DNA of 16,055 nt from Candolleomyces eurysporus (taxonomy: Eukaryota; Basidiomycota; Agaricomycetes; Agaricales; Psathyrellaceae). Both the position numbers and the translations under genes were made by a program. Under the pieces are notes generated by a model, which saw only the letters and a program-made list of their open reading frames with translations, did not search any database and had not been told where the DNA came from. The stretch is from positions 1 through 16,055 of the forward strand of contig JANBPK010000152.1 of the NCBI GenBank assembly GCA_027579435.1. The letters are read 5' to 3'. Shown here in pieces: positions 1 to 8,180 of the stretch. Position 1 is the stretch's first letter. Every line of letters begins with the position of its first letter.

Positions 1-93
1 TCAAGAACGTGAAGCATATGGATACTGTGAGCTCACAAGCCTATTCTAGCGACTATACCATACCTTTCTCTCAATCTCTCATCGGCCGAATAA

Positions 94-771
94 AGCACTA
101 CGCTAGGAATCCTCGTCCTCCGAGTCGGGAAGCCCGAGGATCAGGGTCAATTCCATCAATCCTACCGTCCCTTTCAACCCATAAGATACCCATACGAACA
201 GCAGCAGCACCAACAGGCGTACCCACCTTCACCAAACAGCTATACCACTTACCCTCTCCCTTCCCCTGCTACGCATGGCTCGCCTGCACCACCTCACCTC
301 CCCAGGTCCAGCAGAGCTTCGGCACAGCGGTCCAACGAGGCGTGTCAATGTCAAGAGGGGAAGAGGAGACGTGGTGAGCGGGGGGACGTGCTAGAGGAAG
401 CGTATCTTCCTGCCCCTCATACACACACTTCAGCTCTCGTGCCCGCACCGGCTCGTGCGCCAGTCCCTGCGGCACTCGCAACACCAACACTAGCTTTGTG
501 TGCACCACTTGTAGCAGCAGCAGTAGCAGAGTCACCACCACCGGTGATAAACGAGTCTCAGCATGAGCAATACGATGATAGCACTAGCCGCCCCGCAGAG
601 TCGCCCTCAAGTTCTTCGGAAAAGGGTGAAGAGAGGGAAAGAGGCAAGAAGCGGGGTAGTTGGATGTCTAGGTTCTTCAAAAGGAGGGCCAAGAATTCGG
701 GTGAGAGCGAGAGTGGAAGTGGCAAGAAGGAGTCGTCGAAATCAAGGTTGAAGCGAGGTTCGAGATTGTAG
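94..771 (+). CDS. Gene X, copy 1: Pro/Gln/His-rich protein with polybasic C-terminus (5' end missing or diverged)
   Basis: I do not recognise this family. The frame is open from a TAA at 91-93 to a TAG at 769-771, with no convincing ATG, so it is probably the last exon of a longer gene. Its order of segments matches copy 2 (6466 onward). A Gln/His/Tyr/Pro-rich part (about 190-280) includes QQQHQQAYPPSPNSYTTY. An Ala/Pro-rich part follows (about 400-540), with THTSALVPAPARAPVPAAL. The end is strongly basic (about 622-768), with GEERERGKKRG and WMSRFFKRRAK. It looks mostly disordered, with a basic amphipathic end that could bind membrane or nucleic acid; that is inference. It ends at SKSRLKRGSRL, where copy 2 has a stop or a shifted frame. 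Nucleotide similarity to copy 2 is clear from about 196; upstream it is weak, and bases 1-93 show nothing I can assign. Whether this copy is still expressed is open. Confidence 0.5.
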   Translation, partial: STTLGILVLRVGKPEDQGQFHQSYRPFQPIRYPYEQQQHQQAYPPSPNSYTTYPLPSPATHGSPAPPHLPRSSRASAQRSNEACQCQEGKRRRGERGDVLEEAYLPAPHTHTSALVPAPARAPVPAALATPTLALCAPLVAAAVAESPPPVINESQHEQYDDSTSRPAESPSSSSEKGEERERGKKRGSWMSRFFKRRAKNSGESESGSGKKESSKSRLKRGSRL

Positions 772-879
772 ATTGGGGTCCCTTGGGTTGTGGTTTATTT
801 ACTTGTGTTAGGGCTGGGATGGCACGGTCCGCTGCTGATGCATGGGTGGCTGTGGTTTCGGGTGCGGAAGGGTGGAAGA

Positions 880-1172
880 AAAGTGTCTTGAGCGGGGAGA
901 GGTGGTTGGGAGGTATTCCCCTGATGTACCTGTCCCATTGGCACTACCATCAGTCTCTCACTTGGCTGAAAACCGGACTTTAGTCTCTGCGAGGTCTCCT
1001 TTCTGGGTTTGGGTTCGCCAACTTCATGTACACTTTTGGCTGTTGGTGGTCTTTCAGTAGTCGTCCTTTTGTCCTCTTTGTCTGTCTTCACATTGTACGT
1101 TGTAGCTCAGGTAGCGATAGTTAATGTTCATGAAGTCCGAGATGTCAGAATATCATTCCAGTTTGATCATGG
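880..1172 (+). repeat. Segment Y, copy 1 (3' tail shared with gene X copy 2 and with the membrane-protein gene)
   Basis: This stretch matches 7505-7934 and 13340-13866. Shared landmarks are CCCCTG-TGTACCTGTC followed by TGGCACTACC, a block reading GGCTGAA-ACCGGACTTT, TCTCTGCGAGGTCTC, GGGTTTGGG, a TCTTTGT-rich stretch and ATGTTCATGAAGT. Copy 1 is the most diverged and lacks some internal sequence. It lies after the stop of gene X and before the P450 promoter, so here it is probably the 3' untranslated region of X or intergenic DNA. The short open frames across it are not conserved between copies. Confidence 0.65.
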
Positions 1173-1181
1173 ACGCACCCT

Positions 1182-1229
1182 CAGCTGCGCATCAACTGCG
1201 GGCCTGCGGCGAAGTTCCGCAGACAACTG
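1182..1229. promoter_or_regulatory. Conserved 48-bp imperfect inverted repeat upstream of P450 copy 1
   Basis: A block of 48 bp lies about 155-200 bp before the P450 start and is nearly identical to 7956-8003 before copy 2. Both copies keep an inverted CTGCGG (1196-1201) and CCGCAG (1217-1222). Read as a half-site pair this is CGG, 15 bases, CCG. CGG/CCG pairs are the usual targets of fungal Zn2Cys6 regulators, so this is a candidate operator. The outer ends (CAGCTG and CAACTG) are also partly palindromic. The role is inferred; the structure is seen. Confidence 0.4.
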
Positions 1230-1383
1230 AAATGGATATTTCAATGGGTATTGTATTATTGGTCGATGCTTGAATGTGACTCGTACCCAGTAGTCATATA
1301 GCTACAGAAATTGGAAGTGACCCAAGCTCACCATCGTGACTGATTAACAAGAGGTCCGACACTGCAGCGCTTCAGCTAGTACG

Positions 1384-3671
1384 ATGCACTGGCAGCTTTC
1401 TACGTCCTCGATTGCTACCGCGATTTCAGCGTACGCGGCGTACAAGATCTTCCTCTTCTTCTACCGCCGATGTTACTCGCCGCTAAAACACCTTCCTGGC
1501 CCACCTCGCCCAAGCTTTCTGATTGGGAATGAGAAGGAAATTTGGGATACAGTACGTCGACCCAATGGACGTGAACATTTATTAGTATTTAATTGCTGAT
1601 TGCGCCGCGCACGACGCCGCGTGTAGGAAAGCTATCCTATCCATGAGCAATGGATCGAGAAATACGGTTCTACGATGCTCGTTCCGGGCTTCCTTGGGGT
1701 GAGTGAGCGCTAGCACTTTTCGCACCATCTATCCTCTTTTTGTCCGAGTCTGATGATCAAGGTCTTTTTTTTTTTCGAATGAAAGGCGAATCATCTGTAT
1801 ACCACGGACTTGAAAGCGCTCAACCATGTCATGATGAATAGCAACATCTACCAGAAACCAGATTTCTTTAGGTACTACCTTGCAGAAGTTGTGGGGCAAG
1901 GCCTACTCGTAGTCGAAGAAGACGTTCACAAGAATCATGTAAGTCCACCGTTGGCCTCTCGAGTCCAAGTCGTCGCTAATGCGCAATGTATGGCGTCGTG
2001 CAGCGTAGGGTCATGAATCCGGCATTCGGAGCGGCGCAAATTCGCGAATTGACGGATGTTTTCGTTGAAAAATCGATCGAACTCCGAGACGCTTGGGATG
2101 CAGAGCTTCACAGGCGGCAAGGCGAAGCTGAAGGGAAGATCGACGTACTATCGTGGCTCAGTAGGATGACTTTGGATGTAATCGGGCAGGCTGGTGAGTT
2201 CAAAACACATTCCGCTGTCTCCTTGACGAATCTGTTTTAACTGCCGTTTCATTAGCCTTCAGCTATCAGTTCAATGCCCTGGCCAACGGAGAAGAGCAGA
2301 ACGAGCTCAATCGCGCTTTCTCAACCATATTTTCGAGCAATATGGAATTTTCTATCATTACTTTTCTACGTCTCGGGATTCCGAGCTTGCGCTGGGTGGT
2401 AAGCGTCTTCAGTCTCTCCTGACGTGAATTATGGCGACTAACTTCCAAATGCAGCCAGAGATGAAGGATGACGGATCCAAACAGGCTCGTGCAACCATGG
2501 ATAGGGTCGGAAGAGAGCTCTTGGAAAAAAGCAAGAAGAACCTGCAGACGTTTGGGAAGGTTGAAAAATCCACACTGAAGGGGAGAGATATTTTGACTCT
2601 CCTTTTGCGAGCTAACATGGCCACCGATATTCCGGAGCATCAACGGATGAGCGACGAGGAAGTCCTTGCACGTAAGTCTTCAGTTAGTTGGTTCCTCGTT
2701 ATTGCGTCTAGCACTAATACAACGGCATCCCAGAGATACCCACATTTTTGGCAGCTGGGCACGAAACAACAAGGTGAGTCGCCAGACCAGCTTATCTATG
2801 GCTAAGGTATTCATTTCATTGCGGTGTATATGAAGTACGGGAACCACCTGGGCACTCTATGCACTGAGCGAAAACCCGCAAGTGCAGAAGAAATTGCGGG
2901 ACGAACTTTCAACCATCTCGACGGATAACCCTACGATGGACGAGCTGAACTCCCTCCCATACCTTGACGCAGTTGTCCGTGAAGTACTCCGACTGTACCC
3001 TCCCGTTCCGTTCAGTCAGAGGCTCACCGTCAAGGAAGACGTGATTCCGTTGAGTGTGCCCGTTACGGACAGGAATGGGAAGGTGCACGAGTATCTAGAG
3101 TATGTCCTATCTCCCTCTTCGAACTGCAATATATATCTCTGACCTCACCCGTACGATGCAGAGTTCCAAAGGGCCAATTCGNTTTTTATGCCCATTCTTT
3201 CCGTGAACAGGGATAAGAAGATTTGGGGCGAGGATAGTCTCAGATTCAGGTGCGTCTTCAAGCCCATAGCGTGCTGAATACGGTACTCACAGGAAAATGA
3301 TAGGCCGGAGCGTTGGGAATCCCCGCCCGAGGGCGCGAGCGCCATTCCAGGTGTATGGGGCAACATGTTAACATTCATCGGAGGCCCGCGAGCGTGCATT
3401 GGGTATAGATTCTCTCTTGTCGAGTAAGTATCCCTCTGTTTACAGCTTTCCCAGAAAGCTAATATCCGTTTGTCAACTTGAATCTTCATCTGGATCCCAT
3501 AGAATGAAAACCCTGCTCTTCACTCTCGTCCGAGCGTTTGAGTTCGAGCTAGGGGTGCCTGCTGAGGAAATTGGGGTATCATCTTGGATCGTTCAGAGGC
3601 CTTTCCTGAGGTCAAACCCAGAAGCTGGGAACCAGCTACCTTTGAAGGTGAAACCAGCTCGTCGAATGTAG
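1384..3671 (+). CDS. Cytochrome P450 monooxygenase, copy 1 (11 exons)
   Basis: Exons: 1384-1551, 1627-1698, 1786-1938, 2004-2193, 2256-2398, 2455-2671, 2734-2773, 2836-3099, 3162-3249, 3304-3423, 3503-3671; all introns are GT-AG, 54-87 nt. They sum to 1624 nt. Removing the N at 3182 gives 541 codons (540 residues), a normal length for a microsomal P450. Seen: an N-terminal membrane anchor (about 8-27) followed by the hinge LPGPPRP; a C-helix region with [13 protein letters not shown]; the I-helix AGHETTS (about 322-328); ExxR as EVLR (377-380); PERW (446-449); and the heme loop [10 protein letters not shown] with Cys476. These are the family's essential motifs, so the enzyme should be a heme-thiolate oxygenase on the ER using a P450 reductase. 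The overall look is of a basidiomycete CYP4-like clan member, but I cannot name the CYP family or substrate. One oddity: Ala-Phe-Ser replaces the Gly-Phe-Asn of copy 2 after the exon 4/5 junction. Confidence 0.93.
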
Positions 3672-3795
3672 CAGTCGAATCGAACCCTTAGCAAGACTAT
3701 ATTCTGTTCGCATCGTGTATTTTGAAGTTGCTGTATGAATATCGTTGAGAGGAGGGTCCTATGTCGAATGAAATACATTGGAGAGCCACAGATAA
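3672..3795 (+). repeat. Duplicated 3' flank of P450 copy 1
   Basis: The sequence after the stop matches 10456-10580 after copy 2, with landmarks GAACCCTTAGC, TCGTGTATTTTGAAGTTGCTG and AGAGCCACAGA. Similarity ends about 125 bp past the stop, marking the right border of the duplicated unit. It presumably holds the 3' untranslated region; I see no clear polyadenylation signal. Confidence 0.7.
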
Positions 3796-3850
3796 ATTAG
3801 CGGTAGATTATATCAGGCCCGATCTACAGCGTTAGGTTGGCCATTACGTT

Positions 3851-3928
3851 CGCTGAACCAGCGTCACCTTCANGGGGGAGTTGGTTCCCAGCCTCTGGTT
3901 TCGAATTTAACAAAGATCTCTGAACGAT
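3851..3928 (-). pseudogene. Inverted fragment of a P450 last exon
   Basis: On the minus strand this reads IVQRSLLNS then KPEAGNQLP, clearly related to the [18 protein letters not shown] of both P450 C-termini. It sits about 180 bp downstream of P450 copy 1 in opposite orientation, and the match covers only about 80 bp. An N (3873) lies inside it. It is too diverged to be a recent copying error, so it looks like a relic of an older, inverted P450 copy. Confidence 0.75.
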
Positions 3929-3930
3929 CG

Positions 3931-4151
3931 ACGGCGTGATTCTAATGAAATGGGCAAGACCCACGGAAGCAGACTCATGACAACGATTGCCATAAGCATG
4001 CGGAGCACGGGCGAATTCGCGTAGGCCGGAATCAAGTCGACTTGGGGTAGGTAATTGTGTCTGCGTGTAGGCCGTCGGTGCGGCGTGTTCGGAGGTCTCT
4101 TTGGGGTCTGGTTCAGGATTCTGGGTCTATATCAGGAGCGAAGAGGGTAAA
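3931..4151. other. Unassigned spacer
   Basis: I see no coding frame, RNA gene or repeat I can support here. It begins at the edge of the inverted P450 scrap and runs into the inverted-repeat region. Confidence 0.5.
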
Positions 4152-4595
4152 TTTCAGAGATAATTCAAGGATCATGAGGGGTATCGGCATCAAACTAAGG
4201 CCAACGTGTGCTGATTGAGGGTGGTCGACTTGCATTTGGGGCTAATTGGCGTCAGACCGGTGCTGAGGTCTCTGGAACCTTGAGTGTCTGAATCCCCGTA
4301 CATTCCTGTGACAACATTGTGGGTTTGAGTCCCAATTTTCCGTTACTCCACGATCCTTTAATTATCTCTGAAACTTATCCTCGGTCTTGAAACCGGATCC
4401 GACCCCAATAGCCGAATACAAGTCGACCGCCCTCGATCAGCACAAGCTTTTGGTTTGACACCAGTATTCCCAAAAATACAAGTTGACCGGATCTGACTCC
4501 AATAGTCCCGAATACAAGTCGACCGCCCTCAATCAGCACATGCTCTTGGTTTGACGCCGATATTCCTCGAATACAAGTCAACCGCTCTCGACGAG
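4152..4595. repeat. Inverted and dispersed repeat cluster (about 80-bp and 22-bp families)
   Basis: An 80-bp unit occurs once forward (4182-4261) and twice in reverse (4392-4466 and 4486-4562). A partial reverse copy starts near 4569. Its core is CTGATTGAGGG-GGTCGACTTG on the forward sense. Separately, a 22-bp sequence starting TTTCAGAGATAATT (4152-4173) returns inverted at 4352-4373 with one mismatch. The order is a-b-a'-b'-b', so the arms are not nested as in a simple fold-back. This could be a rearranged MITE-like element; no transposase is visible. Confidence 0.7.
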
Positions 4596-4859
4596 TATGC
4601 AGCTGGCAAAGAAATGTAGTTTGTTCGGACTTGCTACCACAAGTCAACTCGCAGCAATTCAAAAATATGAATTTCTTTCGAGCTGCCGGAAGTAGGGCAG
4701 GTCTTTTTTCAGTACTTTTTACCGCTTATCAGACACTAGATTCCTTGCCTTGCCCCATTGTGAAATCAATGGGACTTACCAACAGATCGATTATCATCTA
4801 CTGTCGTTAGGTCAGTAACGGAGACTAGCGACTTGTCAGGTTTGACCTCGATCTCGGCA
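4596..4859. other. Unassigned spacer
   Basis: I find no supported gene, repeat or regulatory element between the repeat cluster and the X-leader remnant. Confidence 0.5.
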
Positions 4860-4995
4860 ACAGGACAAATCTGCATCCTATATTACACACACTTTCTTCT
4901 TTATCATACTTGAACTGTTCACACTTGCAGCTATCAAATCAACTCTGATACAGCTAGACCAAGAGAATTATTCTCCTCTTCTCCTTAAGATACTC
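4860..4995 (+). repeat. Remnant of the gene X leader region
   Basis: The approach to the ATG at 4996 resembles the leaders of X copies 2 and 3. Shared pieces are ACTTG(C/G)AGCT, ACAGCTAGACCAA, TTCTCCT and a final A(G/C)ATACTCATG followed by TTGACCAC. The match fades further upstream. It implies a fourth X 5' end once stood here. Confidence 0.55.
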
Positions 4996-5262
4996 ATGTT
5001 GACCACAATCCCATGCATTTATCAACCTCCCCAAACTCCAGGCATCGGTGATGTCAGAACCTACAGGCGGTCGGCAACGTCGGAAGGGACTATCATCAAC
5101 CTCCCCGACCCACAGGCAGTCGGCGTCGTTGGAAGAGACTATCATCAACCTCCCCGACCCACAGGCAGTCAGCCGCTTTGGAAGAGACTATCATCAACCT
5201 CCCCGACCCACCGGCTGATGAGGGCGGTGTCAACGTGTCAACAAGGTTCTTTAACTTCTTAG
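4996..5262 (+). pseudogene. Short chimeric open frame: X start codon joined to a 49-bp repeat
   Basis: The frame (88 codons) begins MLTT, as X copy 3 does, then departs from the X family. Most of it is three tandem 49-bp repeats. Since 49 is not a multiple of three, each repeat is read in a different frame: TIINLPDPQAV, then DYHQPPRPTGSQ, then RLSSTSPTHR. That pattern is what repeat expansion inside non-selected DNA gives. I regard it as a gene remnant, with a small chance of a young expressed peptide because the X leader is partly kept. Confidence 0.45.
5082..5220. repeat. 49-bp tandem repeat, about 2.8 copies
   Basis: Units start at 5082, 5131 and 5180, each beginning GGAAG(A/G)GACTATCATCAACC and containing CTCCCCGACCCAC. 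The first 40 bases are nearly identical; the last nine vary. A degenerate unit can be seen upstream (about 5022-5081). The high identity suggests recent expansion. Confidence 0.9.
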
Positions 5263-5310
5263 AATCTTACTAATTCACGAACTGCGAACCGGCCCAATCG
5301 GTCGGACTTT

Positions 5311-5485
5311 CTGCCAAGAGCGAGTCGTATAGGTCGCCAAGAGCGACTCGTTCAACTTCAAGTCGCCAAGAGCGACTCGTTCAACCCCAAGTCGTCAAGA
5401 GCGACTCGTTGAATATTGTCGCCAAGAGCGGCTTGTAAAGGTGGCTGAGAGCGACTCGTTCAGGTGGCTGAGAAGAGCTGCTCAG
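5311..5485. repeat. Imperfect tandem repeat, period 29 shrinking to 23 bp
   Basis: The core GCCAAGAGCGACTCGTT recurs at about 5313, 5333, 5362, 5391, 5418, 5441 and 5464. Spacing goes from 29 to 27 to 23 bp as the core changes from GTCGCCAAGAGC to GTGGCTGAGAGC. It is a minisatellite with two sub-families, and no coding frame is preserved. Confidence 0.85.
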
Positions 5486-5929
5486 TTCTAAAATGTTCAG
5501 TTCTGTTCACTGTTCAGTTCGATATGTTGCTCGTCTAAATTGGGAGCCAGAGAAAAAGGAAATTCTGTCAAGGCATTGCTCCCCAAGGTTAAGAGTCTCC
5601 AGGTCTGGTCCAACTCACTCTTTGCCGGTTGCTGTTGTCTGAAGCAGGGCATAATGCGCATCGTTGCAATTGGAAGTTTCAATCTACAGATTTGCTAAGG
5701 TGCAAAGCGGAAGGGAGGGAGAGGGAGAGTAACCTTTTCTTCAGAGGTTGGAGCGGAAGTGATGCACGTCATCACGGAATTTGACTGGCCCCAAGTGGAC
5801 AACCAAGGTATCGAACCGAACAAGGGTATCCGGCCTGGAAAAAAACGGACCGGACCAACGAACCGAACATTTTACAGCAGCATCCGAGTCCTCCATCATA
5901 CAACGAGAACTTCTCGCACACGACACGCT
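5486..5929. other. Unassigned spacer before gene X copy 2
   Basis: I see no supported gene. The word TGTTCAGTTC or close variants recurs near 5491-5522. GAACCGAACAAGG and GAACCGAAC occur near 5812 and 5860. None of these is enough for a call. Confidence 0.4.
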
Positions 5930-6107
5930 TTAGATATGAAGTTTATATATGAAGCTTGAAGGGCATAAAAGAATGGGTATCCCCCTTATCCTCTCCAGTT
6001 GAACCGCGCTCTTGGTTGTACTCGTCGTGCCCACTTGGACTTGCAGCTGTTCAATTAGCTCTTGGCACAGCTGGGTCAAGAAAACAACAGTTCTCCTCGA
6101 GACACTC
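5930..6107 (+). promoter_or_regulatory. Promoter and 5' leader of gene X copy 2
   Basis: This block is conserved with 15455-15611. It contains a TATATAT at 5944-5950, about 160 bp before the ATG, followed by ATGAAG. A shared leader (TGTACTCGTCGTGC, ACTTG-ACTTGC, TCCTC-AGACACTC) leads into the start codon. The TATA box is at the same relative place in copy 3, which supports it as the core promoter. Confidence 0.6.
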
Positions 6108-7574
6108 ATGTCGACTATGACAGACAATGAACGCACACGAAATATCCCGGATTTATCGGTGTCGAACAACAACGCCTATCATCCAGGAGCACATCATAGT
6201 AACCCGGTTTTTAATGGTGTGTTACTTGTTCCTATCTTGCTCTGTACCAGTTCTGACGATGCACATTAGGGAACGCGGGTGGAGCTCAAATGATTGTGCA
6301 TTATAACCATAGCCACGGACCTGTATCGGATCCAGGTGAGTTCGAGTCCTCCGTCTTTGAGGGAGCTAGAGCTCATCATTTGCACAAAACCAGCTGTGCT
6401 ACAGACACTTGTAGTCCTTGTTGGCATATTCCTACTACTCGACTCGGTTCGAATCAACTCTCAAGGCGAGGGAGCAGGACAGTATCGAGCAAGCCCATCA
6501 CCACCTCACCCCCAACCACCTCCTCCACCTGCACCACGGCAATATTTGACGCAACAGCAGCGGCATCATCCGTTCCGAGGGCGACACTACCAGCAAATAT
6601 ATGATCAGCAGGATGAAGAGTACGCAGCTGGATCATGCACAGAAGATCTGCAGTACGACGCACAAGATCAGGACCCTCGATATCATGGCTCACGGCACTA
6701 CCAAGCCCCGCAACACCAGTACCCACAATACCCGCAGTACCGACAGGAGCAGCAGCACCAATGTGGGCGACGATGTCCACATGAGCAGCAGCAGCACCAA
6801 CATGCGTACCCGCCTTCACCAAATAGCTATACCACTTACCCTCCCCTTTCCACTGCTACACATGGTTCGCCCGCGTCTCGCCTCCCCGAGTCCAGCAGAG
6901 CTTCGGGCCAGCAGTCCAATGCGGTGTATCATCAACGCCAAGGGAAGAGGAGATGTGGTGAACGGGTGGTCGTACCAGAGGAAGCGTGCCTTCCTACCCC
7001 TCCGAATACACACACAGCTCTTGTGCCCACACCGATTCGTGCGCCGGTCCCTGCGGCACTCGCAGTACCGACACCGGCTTCGTGTGCGCCACTTGTGGCA
7101 GCAGTAGCAGAGTCACCACCACTGGCGATCAACGGGCGCCAGCACGAGCGACACGATGATATCACCAGCCGCCCCACTTGCACATCATGTAGTAGCGGCC
7201 ATTCCCGCCTCGAAGAGTCGCCCTCGAGGCCTTGGGAAAAGGGTGAAGAGAGGGAAAGGGGCAAGAAGCGGGGTGGCTGGATGTCCAGGTTCTTTAAAGG
7301 GAGGGCCAAGAAGTCGGGCGAGAGTGAGAGCANGGAGGGACAAGTAGTCGACGTCGAAACCAAAATCGAAGAGAGGTTCGATCTTNGGGGGTCNGGGAAG
7401 TNGGGATTGGGGTCACATGCCGCGGCAATGGNTTTCTTGTGTTGTGGTTTATTTACTTGTGGACCGCTGGAACACGGTACCGCTTTTTGGCTGCGAGGTA
7501 GTTGGTGGTGGACGGGAAGAGGGTGGTTGCGAGGACTTCCCCTGGTGTACCTGTCTCACTGGCACTACCGCTAG
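6108..7574 (+). CDS. Gene X, copy 2: Pro/Gln/His-rich protein with polybasic C-terminus
   Basis: I do not recognise the family. The exon model is 6108-6216, 6270-6335 and 6466-7574; both junctions keep frame. Exons 1 and 2 match copy 3 (15612 onward) in sequence and splice sites, which fixes the ATG. Exon 1 reads MSTMTDNERTRNIPD ... NNNAYHPGAHHSNPVFN; exon 2 is GNAGGAQMIVHYNHSHG. Exon 3 runs from a PPPPPAPRQY stretch through Gln/His/Tyr-rich and Ala/Pro-rich parts to the basic GEERERGKKRG and WMSRFFKGRAKK (about 7237-7310). No signal peptide or enzymatic motif is evident; it looks disordered. The 3' end is uncertain: five Ns lie between 7333 and 7432. If the N at 7333 is surplus, translation stops at a TAG at 7345-7347; otherwise it reads through segment Y to 7574. 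Alignment with copy 1 favours the earlier stop or a frameshift there. Confidence 0.6.
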
Positions 7575-7934
7575 TCTCTCACTCGGCTGAACACCGGACT
7601 TTGGTCTCTCTGCAAGGTCTCCATTTCTGGGTTTGGGTTCGCCAACTTCGCGTACGTCAGATATATATTGGCTATTGGCGTTCTTTCAGTGTTCGTTCGT
7701 TCTCTTTGTTTGTTTTCATATTTTAATTGGCCATGGCACCATTTTGCATTGTAATTCAGGATTTATGACTATACAGACATACATCCATAGGTACGGCTGC
7801 TATCTCAAGATCTAGTTCCACGAAGGTTAACGCTCATGAAATTCAAGTCCGAATCTCATTTTATTCAATTCCAGCATGGACCATATACAGACAGCCCCGT
7901 TCTTGGCTTTGGTTTGTTCTGGGTTTTTAATACT
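7505..7934 (+). repeat. Segment Y, copy 2
   Basis: This matches 13340-13866 over its whole length and copy 1 (880-1172) over part. Landmarks are CCCCTGGTGTACCTGTC, CTGAACACCGGACTTTGGTC, TCAGATATATATT, GTTCTCTTTGTTTG, TACAGACATACAT and AAGATCTAG. It separates gene X from the P450 promoter. Similarity to copy 3 stops at about 7934, just before the conserved inverted repeat. Confidence 0.8.
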
Positions 7935-7955
7935 TCACCATGAGGCTCCCGATCT

Positions 7956-8003
7956 CAGCTGCGCAGCAACTGCGGGCCTGCCGCAAAGTTCCGCAGACAG
8001 CTG
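7956..8003. promoter_or_regulatory. Conserved 48-bp imperfect inverted repeat upstream of P450 copy 2
   Basis: Counterpart of 1182-1229, about 180-225 bp before the P450 ATG. CAGCTG is at both ends. CTGCGG (7970-7975) and CCGCAG (7991-7996) give CGG, 15 bases, CCG. The inside can also pair (AACTGCGG with CCGCAAAGTT, two bases bulged). It is a candidate binding site for a fungal Zn2Cys6 regulator; that is inference. Confidence 0.4.
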
Positions 8004-8180
8004 AAATATCTCAATGGGTACGTTACGGCATTCAAGTATAACTCCTACCCACGATTCTGCTCAAACTCCGTAATGAGCCAGTGGTCTTACATATAGCTAC
8101 AGACACCGGTGGAGGTGACCGAGGCTCATCATCGTGACTGAATAACAACAAGCCCGACACGCAGCCCTTCAGCTAGTACG

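Noticed and set aside
783..1230. Short frames in segment Y copy 1 as separate genes
   Set aside because: They are not kept in the other copies of Y and have no splice or start evidence.
4241..4345. Possible tRNA, because of a GGTTTGAGTCCC-like box
   Set aside because: No matching acceptor stem or D-arm could be folded around it, and it lies in the inverted-repeat cluster.
5082..5485. CRISPR-like array
   Set aside because: The repeats are directly tandem without unique spacers, and the genome is eukaryotic.
6601..7107. Alternative plus-strand frame inside gene X exon 3
   Set aside because: It overlaps the frame conserved between X copies, and its own translation is not conserved in copy 1.
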